Shown here: positions 56,347 through 64,000 of the stretch, in pieces
How positions within the stretch are numbered: position 1 is the first letter of the stretch
Layout of the letters: each line of letters opens with the position of its first letter
Assembly: GCF_900169565.1 (NCBI RefSeq)
Contig: NZ_LT828648.1
Coordinates: 2,950,501 to 3,014,500 of the forward strand
Length of the DNA stretch: 64,000 bases
Reading direction: 5' to 3'
Source of the DNA: Nitrospira japonica
Lineage (GTDB): Bacteria > Nitrospirota > Nitrospiria > Nitrospirales > Nitrospiraceae
The notes under the pieces: generated by a model
What the model was told of the DNA's origin: nothing
The model's input: the letters and a program-made list of their open reading frames with translations, nothing else
Databases searched by the model: none
Program-made: the position numbers and the translations under genes

Positions 56347-56573
56347 GAGCATCGCCACCAGACCGCTTGGGCCGGAATCGAGTCCGTAGGACCCAGTATT
56401 TAGGTGTCTCTCCCAGACGAAGAGACAGTTTGCACAAATGCCATCAGTCGGGCAAGTCGGGCCTTCGACAAACCGGAACAGATGACTCCACCGCGGCCGC
56501 ACTTTTGTACGCTCAAAGACGCTCTGCAGTCAGCTTCCATCGCATGCGGGACGTTGAATCGCCCGCCGTTTCA

Positions 56574-56602
56574 TTGCGCTTTAGACGCACCTTTACTATA
56601 AT
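56574..56602 (+). promoter_or_regulatory. Promoter of rph-rdgB
   Basis: TTGCGC (56574-56579), a 17-bp spacer and a perfect TATAAT (56597-56602), about 35 bp before the rph start. Confidence 0.6.
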
Positions 56603-56636
56603 GCGCCCAATCGTATCACAGGAGAAACCCATTGCT

Positions 56637-57380
56637 ATGAACGGTTCTGGAGGAATGTTGCGCGCCGATGGACGCAGAAAAGATCAGCTTCGTCCGATCA
56701 AAATCACCAGGAATTTCATCAAACATGCCGAAGGCTCCGTCTTGATCGAAATGGGCGACACGAAAGTGATCTGCACCGCGTCGGTCGAAGAGAAGGTCCC
56801 TCCGTTTCTCAAGGGAAAAGGTACGGGATGGGTGACCGCGGAATATAGTATGCTTCCTCGCTCCACGCACGATCGATCGCCTCGTGAGGCCGTCAAAGGC
56901 AAGCAGGGTGGCCGCACGCTGGAGATCCAGCGCCTGGTGGGACGGGCCTTGCGCGCCGTCACCGGCATGGACCAGATGGGCGAACGATCGATCTGGATCG
57001 ACTGCGACGTCATCCAAGCTGACGGGGGCACAAGAACCGCCTCCATTACCGGAGCGTTCATCGCATTGGCCGATGCATTCACCACGCTCAAGACGCGGGG
57101 CTTGATCAAGAAGCGCCCGTTGACCGATTACCTGGCCGCGGTCAGCGTGGGAAAAGTCGGAGGGGAGATTCTCGTCGATCTCGCATATGTGGAAGATTCG
57201 GCCGCTGAAGTCGATATGAATCTTGTGATGACCTCGAAAGGCCAGTTCGTTGAAATTCAAGGAACGGCTGAGCGGACTCCCTTCGCCAAGCAAGATATGG
57301 ACGGCTTTCTGGCTCAGGGATGGTCGGCAATTCAGACACTCACGAATCTGCAGCGGGATCTCGTCGGAGCGCTGGATTGA
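56637..57380 (+). CDS. rph: Ribonuclease PH
   Basis: 247 aa. It trims tRNA 3' ends phosphorolytically. Motifs: [49 protein letters not shown] (basic phosphate-binding stretch), [19 protein letters not shown] 56637 is 12 bases after AGGAG, and a longer frame upstream is not needed. The rdgB gene follows 2 bp later, a very common pairing. Confidence 0.96.
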   Translation: MNGSGGMLRADGRRKDQLRPIKITRNFIKHAEGSVLIEMGDTKVICTASVEEKVPPFLKGKGTGWVTAEYSMLPRSTHDRSPREAVKGKQGGRTLEIQRLVGRALRAVTGMDQMGERSIWIDCDVIQADGGTRTASITGAFIALADAFTTLKTRGLIKKRPLTDYLAAVSVGKVGGEILVDLAYVEDSAAEVDMNLVMTSKGQFVEIQGTAERTPFAKQDMDGFLAQGWSAIQTLTNLQRDLVGALD

Positions 57381-57382
57381 CC

Positions 57383-58015
57383 ATGGCCGGAGTGATCACC
57401 GAACTTGTCCTTGCCACGCGGAACCTTCACAAAGGAGAGGAGCTTACCGCCCTCCTGAGCAGCCTCGGGATCCGCGTGCGTACCTTGGCGGAATTTCCGG
57501 ACGCACCGGAGGTCATCGAAGACGGCGATACCTGTGAGGCGAACGCGGTAAAAAAGGCCAGAACCATCGCCGACGTCACAGGACTTCCCGCCGTGGCCGA
57601 CGATACCGGTTTGGAAGTCGATGCGTTGGACGGCCGGCCCGGAGTTTTTGCGGCTCGCTATGCCGGTGAGCACGTGACCTATGAGGACAATTGGCGCAAG
57701 CTATTGAAAGAGCTTGCCGGGGTTTCGAGAGAAGGGCGGCAAGCGCGTTTTCTCACCGTGGCAGCCTTGGCTCTGCCGGGCGGCGTTGTCGAGGTGGCGC
57801 AAGGAACCTTGGAGGGAATCATCGCGGAGGAGCCGGCCGGGACCGGCGGGTTCGGCTATGATCCGGTATTTCACGTCCCGGAACTCGGCAAGACCTTAGC
57901 CGAGCTTTCGGCGGAGCAGAAGAATTGTATCAGTCATCGCGCGAAGGCCTTTGCCGAGATACGCGAGATATTGCTGAGCAAGTCTGAATCGTCGGGAACC
58001 GTCCGATCCGCGTAG
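57383..58015 (+). CDS. rdgB: XTP/dITP diphosphatase (RdgB/HAM1)
   Basis: 210 aa. It cleans deaminated purine nucleotides such as dITP and XTP from the pool. Motifs: LATRNLHKGEEL at the N-terminus, ANAVKKA, AVADDTGLEVDALDG-PGVFAARYAG and GFGYDPVF, SHRAKA. It starts 2 bp after rph and is in the same operon. Confidence 0.96.
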   Translation: MAGVITELVLATRNLHKGEELTALLSSLGIRVRTLAEFPDAPEVIEDGDTCEANAVKKARTIADVTGLPAVADDTGLEVDALDGRPGVFAARYAGEHVTYEDNWRKLLKELAGVSREGRQARFLTVAALALPGGVVEVAQGTLEGIIAEEPAGTGGFGYDPVFHVPELGKTLAELSAEQKNCISHRAKAFAEIREILLSKSESSGTVRSA

Positions 58016-58140
58016 ATACTCCAACCGGCCTCCAACAAGGCCGCAGGAAGCGAGATCGCCGAAGCGTACCGCGGGGTGGTACAGTAAGGCGAATGGGCGA
58101 CCGATAACGATGCTCGAGGGTAGTTCCCATCCAGAAAAGT

Positions 58141-58358
<218 letters not shown>

Positions 58359-58360
58359 CC

Positions 58361-58387
58361 GCACTTCGTGTGGGCCGCAGGCTCACC
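58361..58387 (+). repeat. tRNA-tail hairpin, copy 3
   Basis: It starts GCACTTCGTGTG, four bases after the duplicated CCA (58354-58356). Compared with the copies at 6554 and 6647, the stem changed in a compensated way: GTGGGC now faces GCTCAC. It follows the second tRNA end, not the intact gene. Confidence 0.6.
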
Positions 58388-58665
58388 ATCGTTTTACCGT
58401 ACTTACCGCCTGCGGATAAACACCTTTAGTGCTATGTTGTAGCGACTCCCTGCCACTTTTTTTCGATAACCTTCTCTCTGCAGCGCTTCGTCTCCATATT
58501 TAATAGGCACCCGATAAAGAGTCAGTTGGCCATCCAAAGTACTGAAGTTTGTCGTGCCCGCGTGAATCCAGCCAAGGTTTTCTCCTCAGCCGTGAGTCTT
58601 AATACAGAGATGGATGCGCGCGTTCGCGGGCATGACGCAAGAGGAAATTGTCCCGCACGTCTGCG
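58388..58665. other. Intergenic stretch
   Basis: No gene is seen between the tRNA-derived repeat and the metalloprotease stop; the sequence is AT-richer than its surroundings. Confidence 0.5.
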
Positions 58666-59952
58666 TCAGAGTTCCGCTAAGGCGTCGGCATAGGTCGCGG
58701 CATGCGGTATGTGATAGGCGTCGAACGCACTGCGTAGGTCCGCTCCACCGGTGGCATCAGTGAACATCACGAACAGGCTGTTGCCGGTCCGCCGGTTCGT
58801 CGGCGAACAGCTGTCGAAATTGTAGGAGCGCTTGGGATGGTAGAGCTTTTCCCAAAACTGCGGGGTCAAATGCCCGCCTTGGAACAGCGGCCAGAAGTAA
58901 CAATTGCCGACATCGTGACTTTCGCTCATCTGATCGCAGCCCTTGGTATATTCGATACCTCGAAGGCCCCTGGGTCCGAATTGATCCAGAGGCAGGAATC
59001 CGGAGCTGTAGGCCAGCGCGTCGGCCTGACCTTCGTTGAAGCAAGAATAGTTTCCGCCAAAGGAACCGGAGATCTCGTTGAAGAGCTCGTGCGCGATCTC
59101 ATGCGCAATTCGCGGCGTCACAGTCGGAACCAGCCCGCCGAACAGGTTGAAATACAGGGGATGGGCATAGTTCGCCGTGATCACACCGTTGCCATAGCTG
59201 AAATTTCCCTCTCCGTGCTCTGAAGTGGCCAGTTCGGTGGGCATGACCAAGGCCGTGATCGGATCCGATGTGACTCCTGTCAATCTCCGTTCCGCAGACT
59301 GAATTGCCAGGGCGTTCGTAAAAATCTCCGTCCCCGCATTGCCGGCTTGAAACGAAGCCTGTCGATAAAACACCGTTCGGAGGCCTGTGGCGGGATCGGT
59401 CCGTTGATCGGTCACGAAGTCTACAGGCGTGACGCCACCCCATACAGGCGGTAACTCGTACCAGGTCATTGTGACGTCGCTCTCGGTGGACAGGACGACT
59501 GACGGCGCGTAGGGCACGGTCACGAACGCACCCGGGCCTTGTGGGTACACCGTGGCAAAGACATCGGCGAATCCGCTGACCAATACCGGTGAGGCTCCGA
59601 TGATGGGGAACGCAAGGCCGCTGATCCGAATACCGTCGACCGACGGGATGATCGTCGTTGCTCGGCACGTTCCGCCGCAGGTAGAGATGACGGCCGGGCT
59701 TTGGTTACGACACCCCGCATCATCGCAGTAGGACAACCAAGGAGGTAACGGCGTCCGTCCGCTGGCCGGCGGTATGGACGGAGGTGTCGGCGGCGGCGTG
59801 GTCGGTTGATTGGGATTCGGGTTGCCCGGCGGCGGAACGCCCGGTTGAGTCGGCGTTTGCGGTTCCACGACGGTGGTTGACTGTGGAGATGTGTCACCGC
59901 TGCTTGAGCAGGCAGTCAAGAACAATGTGACGAAGATGACAAACAGTACCAT
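58666..59952 (-). CDS. Lipoprotein zinc metalloprotease-like protein
   Basis: 428 aa. Lipobox FLTACSSS near residue 15, then a Pro/Thr-rich linker (about 20-70). The catalytic domain has HEIAHELFNE (gluzincin HExxH) and downstream NEGQADALAY, where an acidic residue could be the third zinc ligand. A CDDAGCRNQ...CGGTC cluster suggests disulfides. It is anchored in the outer or inner membrane facing the periplasm or exterior. Family beyond gluzincin-like not assigned. Confidence 0.75.
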   Translation of the reverse strand: MVLFVIFVTLFLTACSSSGDTSPQSTTVVEPQTPTQPGVPPPGNPNPNQPTTPPPTPPSIPPASGRTPLPPWLSYCDDAGCRNQSPAVISTCGGTCRATTIIPSVDGIRISGLAFPIIGASPVLVSGFADVFATVYPQGPGAFVTVPYAPSVVLSTESDVTMTWYELPPVWGGVTPVDFVTDQRTDPATGLRTVFYRQASFQAGNAGTEIFTNALAIQSAERRLTGVTSDPITALVMPTELATSEHGEGNFSYGNGVITANYAHPLYFNLFGGLVPTVTPRIAHEIAHELFNEISGSFGGNYSCFNEGQADALAYSSGFLPLDQFGPRGLRGIEYTKGCDQMSESHDVGNCYFWPLFQGGHLTPQFWEKLYHPKRSYNFDSCSPTNRRTGNSLFVMFTDATGGADLRSAFDAYHIPHAATYADALAEL

Positions 59953-60239
59953 AACGCTCGGCTAAGAATACGCAGTTTCCCCAGTTCGTGCTACCCCCCC
60001 GTCGAATGAGGGAGGAATGTATAGACCTGGAGATTCACCCAGCCGTATCGGTGTAACACGATCGTGCCAGGCCTTTCTAGAGTGGACTCTCCACGACATA
60101 CGGTCTCCCTTGAAAAACCCGGCAACTGTACGCCCAATCGCGAGCATCTCCTAGTAGCGCTGACTCCATCTCGAAGCTAGGCTGAAAAAGAACGGAGAGT
60201 TTCCGAATCGGATCACCACAAACAGAGGAGAGCAATCCT

Positions 60240-60695
60240 ATGTCGCGGATTGAAGAGTCGATCGACGTCAACGTACCCGTCCGGACGGCCTATAACCAAT
60301 GGACTCAGTTTGAAGAATTTCCACGGTTCATGGAGGGTGTACGGCAGGTCTCTCAACTCGACGAGCGACGCCTTCACTGGAAGGCGGAGCTTGGAGGGAA
60401 GGAAAAGGAATGGGATGCCGAAATCACGGAACAGGTTCCGGATCGACGTATCGCGTGGACCAGCAGGAATGGAGTCGGTACGGCGGGCGTCGTCACCTTT
60501 CACCGTCTCTCCGATGCCCAATCGCGGATCATGTTGCAAATGGAGTACGACCCGGAGGGGTTTGTTGAACATGTAGGCGACGCGGTGGGTATCGTCACCC
60601 AGCGGATTATCGGCGATCTCCAACGGTTCAAGACGTATATTGAAACCAGAGGACGGGAAACCGGTGGATGGAGAGGCTCGATCCAGCATTCCTGA
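60240..60695 (+). CDS. SRPBCC (polyketide cyclase/dehydrase-like) protein
   Basis: 151 aa START-like fold: it starts SRIEESIDVNVPVRTAYNQW, has FEEFPRFMEGV and ends with the long C-terminal helix (VTQRIIGDLQRFKTYIE). These proteins bind hydrophobic ligands in a deep pocket; the ligand is unknown. Followed by an exported protein gene 69 bp on. Confidence 0.88.
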   Translation: MSRIEESIDVNVPVRTAYNQWTQFEEFPRFMEGVRQVSQLDERRLHWKAELGGKEKEWDAEITEQVPDRRIAWTSRNGVGTAGVVTFHRLSDAQSRIMLQMEYDPEGFVEHVGDAVGIVTQRIIGDLQRFKTYIETRGRETGGWRGSIQHS

Positions 60696-60764
60696 ATCCC
60701 GCGGTTCACAGCGGTAGCGATGAACGACCGATTTCTACATCACCCTATTGACCAAAGGTGACGC

Positions 60765-61427
60765 ATGCAACGAACGTGGATCAATTACAGTCGCTGGCTC
60801 TTCGGCATGGTGCTCCTATTCGGAACGTCCGCCGCGCAGGCAGCCGAAGGAACAGCAAAAGGCGAAACGTCAGACGAAAAGGGTCAACAAGGACTCGGCC
60901 TAGGACCACATGGTCAATCGTCGAACGTGGTCATGAGCGGACCCGACATGGTGATCGGCAAGATCACGAAGATTCAAGGCGAACAGTTCACCGTTCATGG
61001 AGACCGCGGCCAAGACATCAGCCTCAAGGTTACAAAGGACACCAACAAGATCTGCGCGGGGGGAAAAGGTCCCGCTAAGACTTCCAGCGGGCAAGAGAGC
61101 AGTAAAGAAAAACAGGAGATCCCACCGACGGCCTTCATGGAACAGCATGCGGCGAAAGGGCGCGTGCTTTCCGAACAGGAAATGATGCAGCAACTGCACG
61201 AAAGCGGCACTCAAGACGAAGTCGGTGCCCTATCCAAAGACCCGAGTAAATTGAAGGACACAGTCGGAACCACCGATCCCAAAGCCAAGGAAGACACGGC
61301 GAAGGGATCCGGTTTCATGGTCGGCGGACAGGATTGCAACTTTAAGGTCGGAGACAAGGTGCGTGTGGAAGCCTCCGATATGGGCACTGTGACGACCATC
61401 AAACAATTAGCTCGGGCAACCGAATAA
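60765..61427 (+). CDS. Exported hypothetical protein with a split beta domain
   Basis: 220 aa. A signal peptide (WLFGMVLLFGTSAAQA) precedes a beta-domain beginning VIGKITKIQGEQFTVHG and closing CNFKVGDKVRVEASDMGTV. Between them lies a long charged, disordered insert (about 105-185). Two Cys, one in each half, could link them. No family recognised beyond the OB-like look of the two halves. Confidence 0.6.
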   Translation: MQRTWINYSRWLFGMVLLFGTSAAQAAEGTAKGETSDEKGQQGLGLGPHGQSSNVVMSGPDMVIGKITKIQGEQFTVHGDRGQDISLKVTKDTNKICAGGKGPAKTSSGQESSKEKQEIPPTAFMEQHAAKGRVLSEQEMMQQLHESGTQDEVGALSKDPSKLKDTVGTTDPKAKEDTAKGSGFMVGGQDCNFKVGDKVRVEASDMGTVTTIKQLARATE

Positions 61428-61632
61428 CCTTCCTCAGTCACGGCTCAGGTTTTGATTGGTGGGTGGGGAGAAGTTAAATCCCGCCCACCAAACCTCCAGC
61501 AGGTGTGCCGACATCGCCCAGCAAACGGACGGGTAGGCTGGTACTTGACGCAAGCTCCCAAAACGGTCACAAATATCCCTCGATAGCGTAGGCCGTAACG
61601 GCGACCACTCCGTCACGCCAAGACGGAAGCAT

Positions 61633-61673
61633 GCGCCCGTAGCTCAGTCGGATAGAGCATCAGCCTTCTAAGC
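61633..61673 (+). pseudogene. 5' fragment of tRNA-Arg (TCT)
   Basis: Acceptor GCGCCCG, TA, a complete D arm (GCTC..GAGC), anticodon stem TCAGC and loop CTTCTAA (anticodon TCT at 61667-61669), then only GC of the 3' stem before the sequence diverges. No 3' half follows. Insertion of an element within the anticodon stem is the simplest explanation; the element would lie to the right. Confidence 0.75.
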
Positions 61674-61954
61674 CTTTCTGAAACTGTCGTACGAGCGCTC
61701 TTCAGCACAGCACAACATCGCTTCGGAGCGAGTTTTCGTCTTTTTGATTGCTGAGTTTTATTCAGTCGAATTCAGGTGAGTTTAGGTGGTTTTTGCTTTG
61801 ACGAGAACACGCCGGGAACACGTAGGGTTTCTCGTTACTGGTTATTGAGCTACTCCCTGTTTACCTTCATAAGCTTCACTCGATGTTGATGATGAATTCG
61901 TCACTTTGTGCAACACAGCAACCTTTAACTTATTGCGGAGAGATAAAATCTCTT
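61674..61954. other. Junction of the right accessory region
   Basis: 281 bp with no gene seen. GC is clearly lower than in the core. No integrase frame is recognisable here. Confidence 0.5.
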
Positions 61955-62545
61955 CTATTGGTCAGGTATCTTAAATCTGTCCGTGCACTCTTTGACGATT
62001 TCAGCCAGCAGGTTGTAGTATTTGTTACATTCCTCAAGCGTGTCCTTGTGAGGGAAGAATTTCGGCTCAACCCTCCCAAACTTCTTTAGCGTTACCATCT
62101 GAAAGATGACCATCTCTCCAGCTGAGTTCAGGTGAATCACACGACAGTTTTGCATCGTGCCTTGCAGCATGATCCTCCCTGGACCGAGCTTGTTGAGTCG
62201 TGTGATTTCCATCTTCGGCAGACCGATCTTTGTAACGATTTCTGCCATTATAGGACCCACCTTCTGAGTGTAATTCCGCATTTTAGTGGTGCGTCGAAGA
62301 AGGTCCTGTACTTCAGCACTCGCCGTCCTTCCCTTTTCTCTGTTCCATTCATTCCAACCAGGCACATCCTTATACTCGCGGACCATAATCCAATAGACGG
62401 AACGGGCCGCGCTGATGAATGCACTCAAATAGAAGTTGAACTTATTGAACTTGCCATGATTGCGTTTCAACTGGGCTAGGAAGAACTCTGCTTCAGCGAG
62501 CTTATATTGAGTATCAGATAAATCTGTAATAGCATCACCTCTCAC
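61955..62545 (-). CDS. Hypothetical protein (about 196 aa) in the right island
   Basis: GTG 62545 is proposed because the upstream part of the frame (to 62644) reads through the end of the kelch gene. The protein is helical in its first half (KLAEAEFFLAQLKRNHG, SAFISAARSVYWIMVREYK) with basic beta strands after. It overlaps the kelch gene end by 11 bp, so the two may be co-translated. No family recognised. Confidence 0.55.
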   Translation of the reverse strand: MRGDAITDLSDTQYKLAEAEFFLAQLKRNHGKFNKFNFYLSAFISAARSVYWIMVREYKDVPGWNEWNREKGRTASAEVQDLLRRTTKMRNYTQKVGPIMAEIVTKIGLPKMEITRLNKLGPGRIMLQGTMQNCRVIHLNSAGEMVIFQMVTLKKFGRVEPKFFPHKDTLEECNKYYNLLAEIVKECTDRFKIPDQ

Positions 62546-63584
62546 GATTACTAAACTCAAAGATATCGTGAGCGTCCGTGACCACGTGCATGCCTGTAAT
62601 TCCTGCGGATTGAATGTCACCACTCGCAAGGTAGAGGCGGTCACCGACTACGGCACCGGCCAGGCCGTGTCGGGGCATTGGCATTTTCGGTAGATCTTCC
62701 CAACTATTGGTCGCGGGATCGTAGGCTTCAAGCGCGCGAAATGCCGCCATCAAATGCTCATCCTGGTGCTCTCCGCCGGCAACATAAATCCGATCCCTAT
62801 ATACCATCCAAGCTCCACCGCTCCGTGCGGTCGGCATCCGTGCTTTCACCAAGCCCCATTGATCAGTCGCGGGATCATATTCCTCGACAACGTTCGTATT
62901 GCTGGCGGTGAAAATGAAGGCGCTGCCGAGTCGACCACCGATCACGTAGATCTTGCTATTTACTGCTCCGACCGCCGCATGATTGCGAGCCGTGGGCATG
63001 GACGAGCGCACTGACCAGGAATCGTTCTTGGGATCATATTCTTCGACGGTGGATACCGAGCGATGAGGCCGTCCTGGCTGGAGCGAGGTTTCCTGGGAAC
63101 CCGGATGAGGTGCTGCACCCCCAATCACATAAATCTTGCCATTCACACTTGCCGCAACCGCGGATCCTCGTTTTGATGGCATAGGCGCCAGCGCCTTCCA
63201 GCGGTCCGTCGTCGGGTCATATTCCCAGGCATTGTTGATCGGCACCCACGCGGGCGGTCCGGAGTGGGGCGGCACAAAGCCGCCGAAGACATAGAGCTTG
63301 CCGTCTAGCTCAGTAATAGCTATGTGATGCGACGGTAGGGCCATTGCCTTTCTCTTGGTCCACTTATCGATGGTCGGCTCATACTCATACACGAGGCCTT
63401 GAGGGATCCAGCCTGGCCCAAGTCCGCCGAGCACGTAAAACTTGCCCCCGGACGAGACGCCAACTAACTCTTCGGACGGCTGGGGAAATGGGGCGCCCTT
63501 AACCCATTTGCCTGTTGTCTGTGCTTGGGCCGGGCTAAGGATAGATAGGAAGCTCATGAGAAACATTAATAGGAGAGCTTGCAT
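62535..63584 (-). CDS. Exported kelch-repeat beta-propeller protein
   Basis: 349 aa from ATG 63584, preceded by AAAGGAATAG; a longer frame begins at 63614. After a signal peptide (LLLMFLMSFLSILSPAQAQ) come about six kelch units with the typical GG doublet and spaced Tyr/Trp (KFYVLGGLGPG, KLYVFGGFVPP, KIYVIGGAAPHPG, KIYVIGGRLGS, RIYVAGGEHQD, RLYLASGD). It would be a periplasmic or secreted propeller that binds proteins or carbohydrates. It lies in the right accessory stretch. Confidence 0.88.
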   Translation of the reverse strand: MQALLLMFLMSFLSILSPAQAQTTGKWVKGAPFPQPSEELVGVSSGGKFYVLGGLGPGWIPQGLVYEYEPTIDKWTKRKAMALPSHHIAITELDGKLYVFGGFVPPHSGPPAWVPINNAWEYDPTTDRWKALAPMPSKRGSAVAASVNGKIYVIGGAAPHPGSQETSLQPGRPHRSVSTVEEYDPKNDSWSVRSSMPTARNHAAVGAVNSKIYVIGGRLGSAFIFTASNTNVVEEYDPATDQWGLVKARMPTARSGGAWMVYRDRIYVAGGEHQDEHLMAAFRALEAYDPATNSWEDLPKMPMPRHGLAGAVVGDRLYLASGDIQSAGITGMHVVTDAHDIFEFSNRER

Positions 63585-64000
63585 ATCACTATTCCTTTCA
63601 ATGTCTGATTGCATTCACTCTAAGTTATGTAGTTGCCTATATCAATCGCTCTTCACAGCAAAAATTAGTTTCCACTTGGAGGACCTTCTTCAACAACCTG
63701 AAAAGTGTCATTAGCTTTGAACACTGGAACAATCTTGCGGAGGGGACATTTTCAGCTCCAACGTTTGTTGAGGTGCTATTAAATAGCCACAGTATGATGT
63801 GATATTCAGGTCGGAATAGCGAAAGCGAGGACAGGAGCCCTTTAGCTAGGTGCGATTTTCTTCATCAGACAATAGCCTTTCGCAGCACAGCTAATTCCTC
63901 CAATACCCTTCGTTTTCGCCTGGTCCCCATACCCTCACCACGTCCCTTAATCTCCTTCATGGGTGACCTGCGCCCTTAAATAGCCGGCAATATTGACTTC
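63585..64000. other. 416-bp end region without a supportable gene
   Basis: AT-rich sequence. A minus-strand frame of about 24 codons ending near 63669 and a short ATG frame near 63960 are open but too short and without context. Nothing is assigned. Confidence 0.5.

Larger units (their letters stand above)
56217..56636. other. 420-bp intergenic region before rph
   Basis: No convincing gene. It holds the rph promoter and a hairpin GGCAC-ctttt-GTGCC (56315-56329) followed by a T-rich tail on the plus strand. A second inverted repeat (TGTCTCT/AGAGACA) lies near 56403-56426. A 65-codon minus-strand frame (56305-56502) with several Cys is possible but unsupported. Confidence 0.5.

Noticed and set aside
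56305-56502. 65-codon Cys-containing minus-strand frame before the HD-GYP gene
   Set aside because: No ribosome site and no recognisable family; overlaps promoter and hairpin signals.
63669-63760. Short minus-strand coding-like tail near the right edge
   Set aside because: About 24 codons after an in-frame stop, without a start; too short to call even as a remnant.

Overview
The window looks like bacterial chromosome from a Nitrospira-type member of the Nitrospirota. This is inferred from gene content and about 60% GC in the core; no marker gene settles it. It is a conserved, high-GC core (about 6.9-61.6 kb) between two lower-GC accessory stretches, both associated with tRNA-derived sequence.

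Left accessory stretch (1-6.7 kb). Two small unknown genes diverge around a pair of CTAGATCTAG palindromes with centres 21 bp apart. They are followed by a compact cassette: a PvuII-like (beta class) N4-cytosine DNA methyltransferase, an overlapping GHKL (MutL/MORC/Hsp90-type) ATPase, and a six-helix membrane protein with a C-terminal HAD/NT5C-like phosphatase domain. No recognisable nuclease is present. This is the best candidate for an undescribed, probably anti-phage, system. The stretch ends in tandem ~94-bp repeats that carry tRNA 3' ends.

Core, 7-25 kb: a frameshifted two-receiver response regulator, an orphan polysaccharide-export protein, and glgC overlapping a Ski2-like helicase that is split into two genes in swapped order (RecA2 half first, RecA1 half second). 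Next come a TolC/MFP/RND metal-type efflux operon with a HEAT-repeat protein, peptide deformylase, and an MsbA-like ABC exporter.

Core, 26-31.2 kb: a minus-strand sulfur-carrier locus. It holds a ThiS-like protein with an encoded GGGC tail, a cysteine synthase, two MoeB/ThiF E1-like enzymes, threonine synthase, a MoaD-like carrier ending in GG, a NIL-domain protein and a JAMM protease. Together these fit protein-thiocarboxylate synthesis of cysteine and/or homocysteine. metH at 50.7 kb would complete methionine synthesis.

Core, 31-61 kb: mixed housekeeping and envelope genes. They include a PLD-like protein, a decayed FAD monooxygenase, an animal-type haem peroxidase, a CAX antiporter, HemW, a DUF1800/DUF1501 pair, a PqqC/CADD-like protein coupled to an FGE-fold protein, metH, an HD-GYP response regulator, rph-rdgB and tRNA-Pro. 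The tRNA-Pro has a duplicated 3' end and the same hairpin tail seen in the left repeats.

Right accessory stretch (from 61.67 kb): a tRNA-Arg(TCT) gene is cut inside its anticodon stem. Beyond it lie an unknown gene and an exported kelch protein in lower-GC DNA, so a second island probably begins here and runs out of the window.
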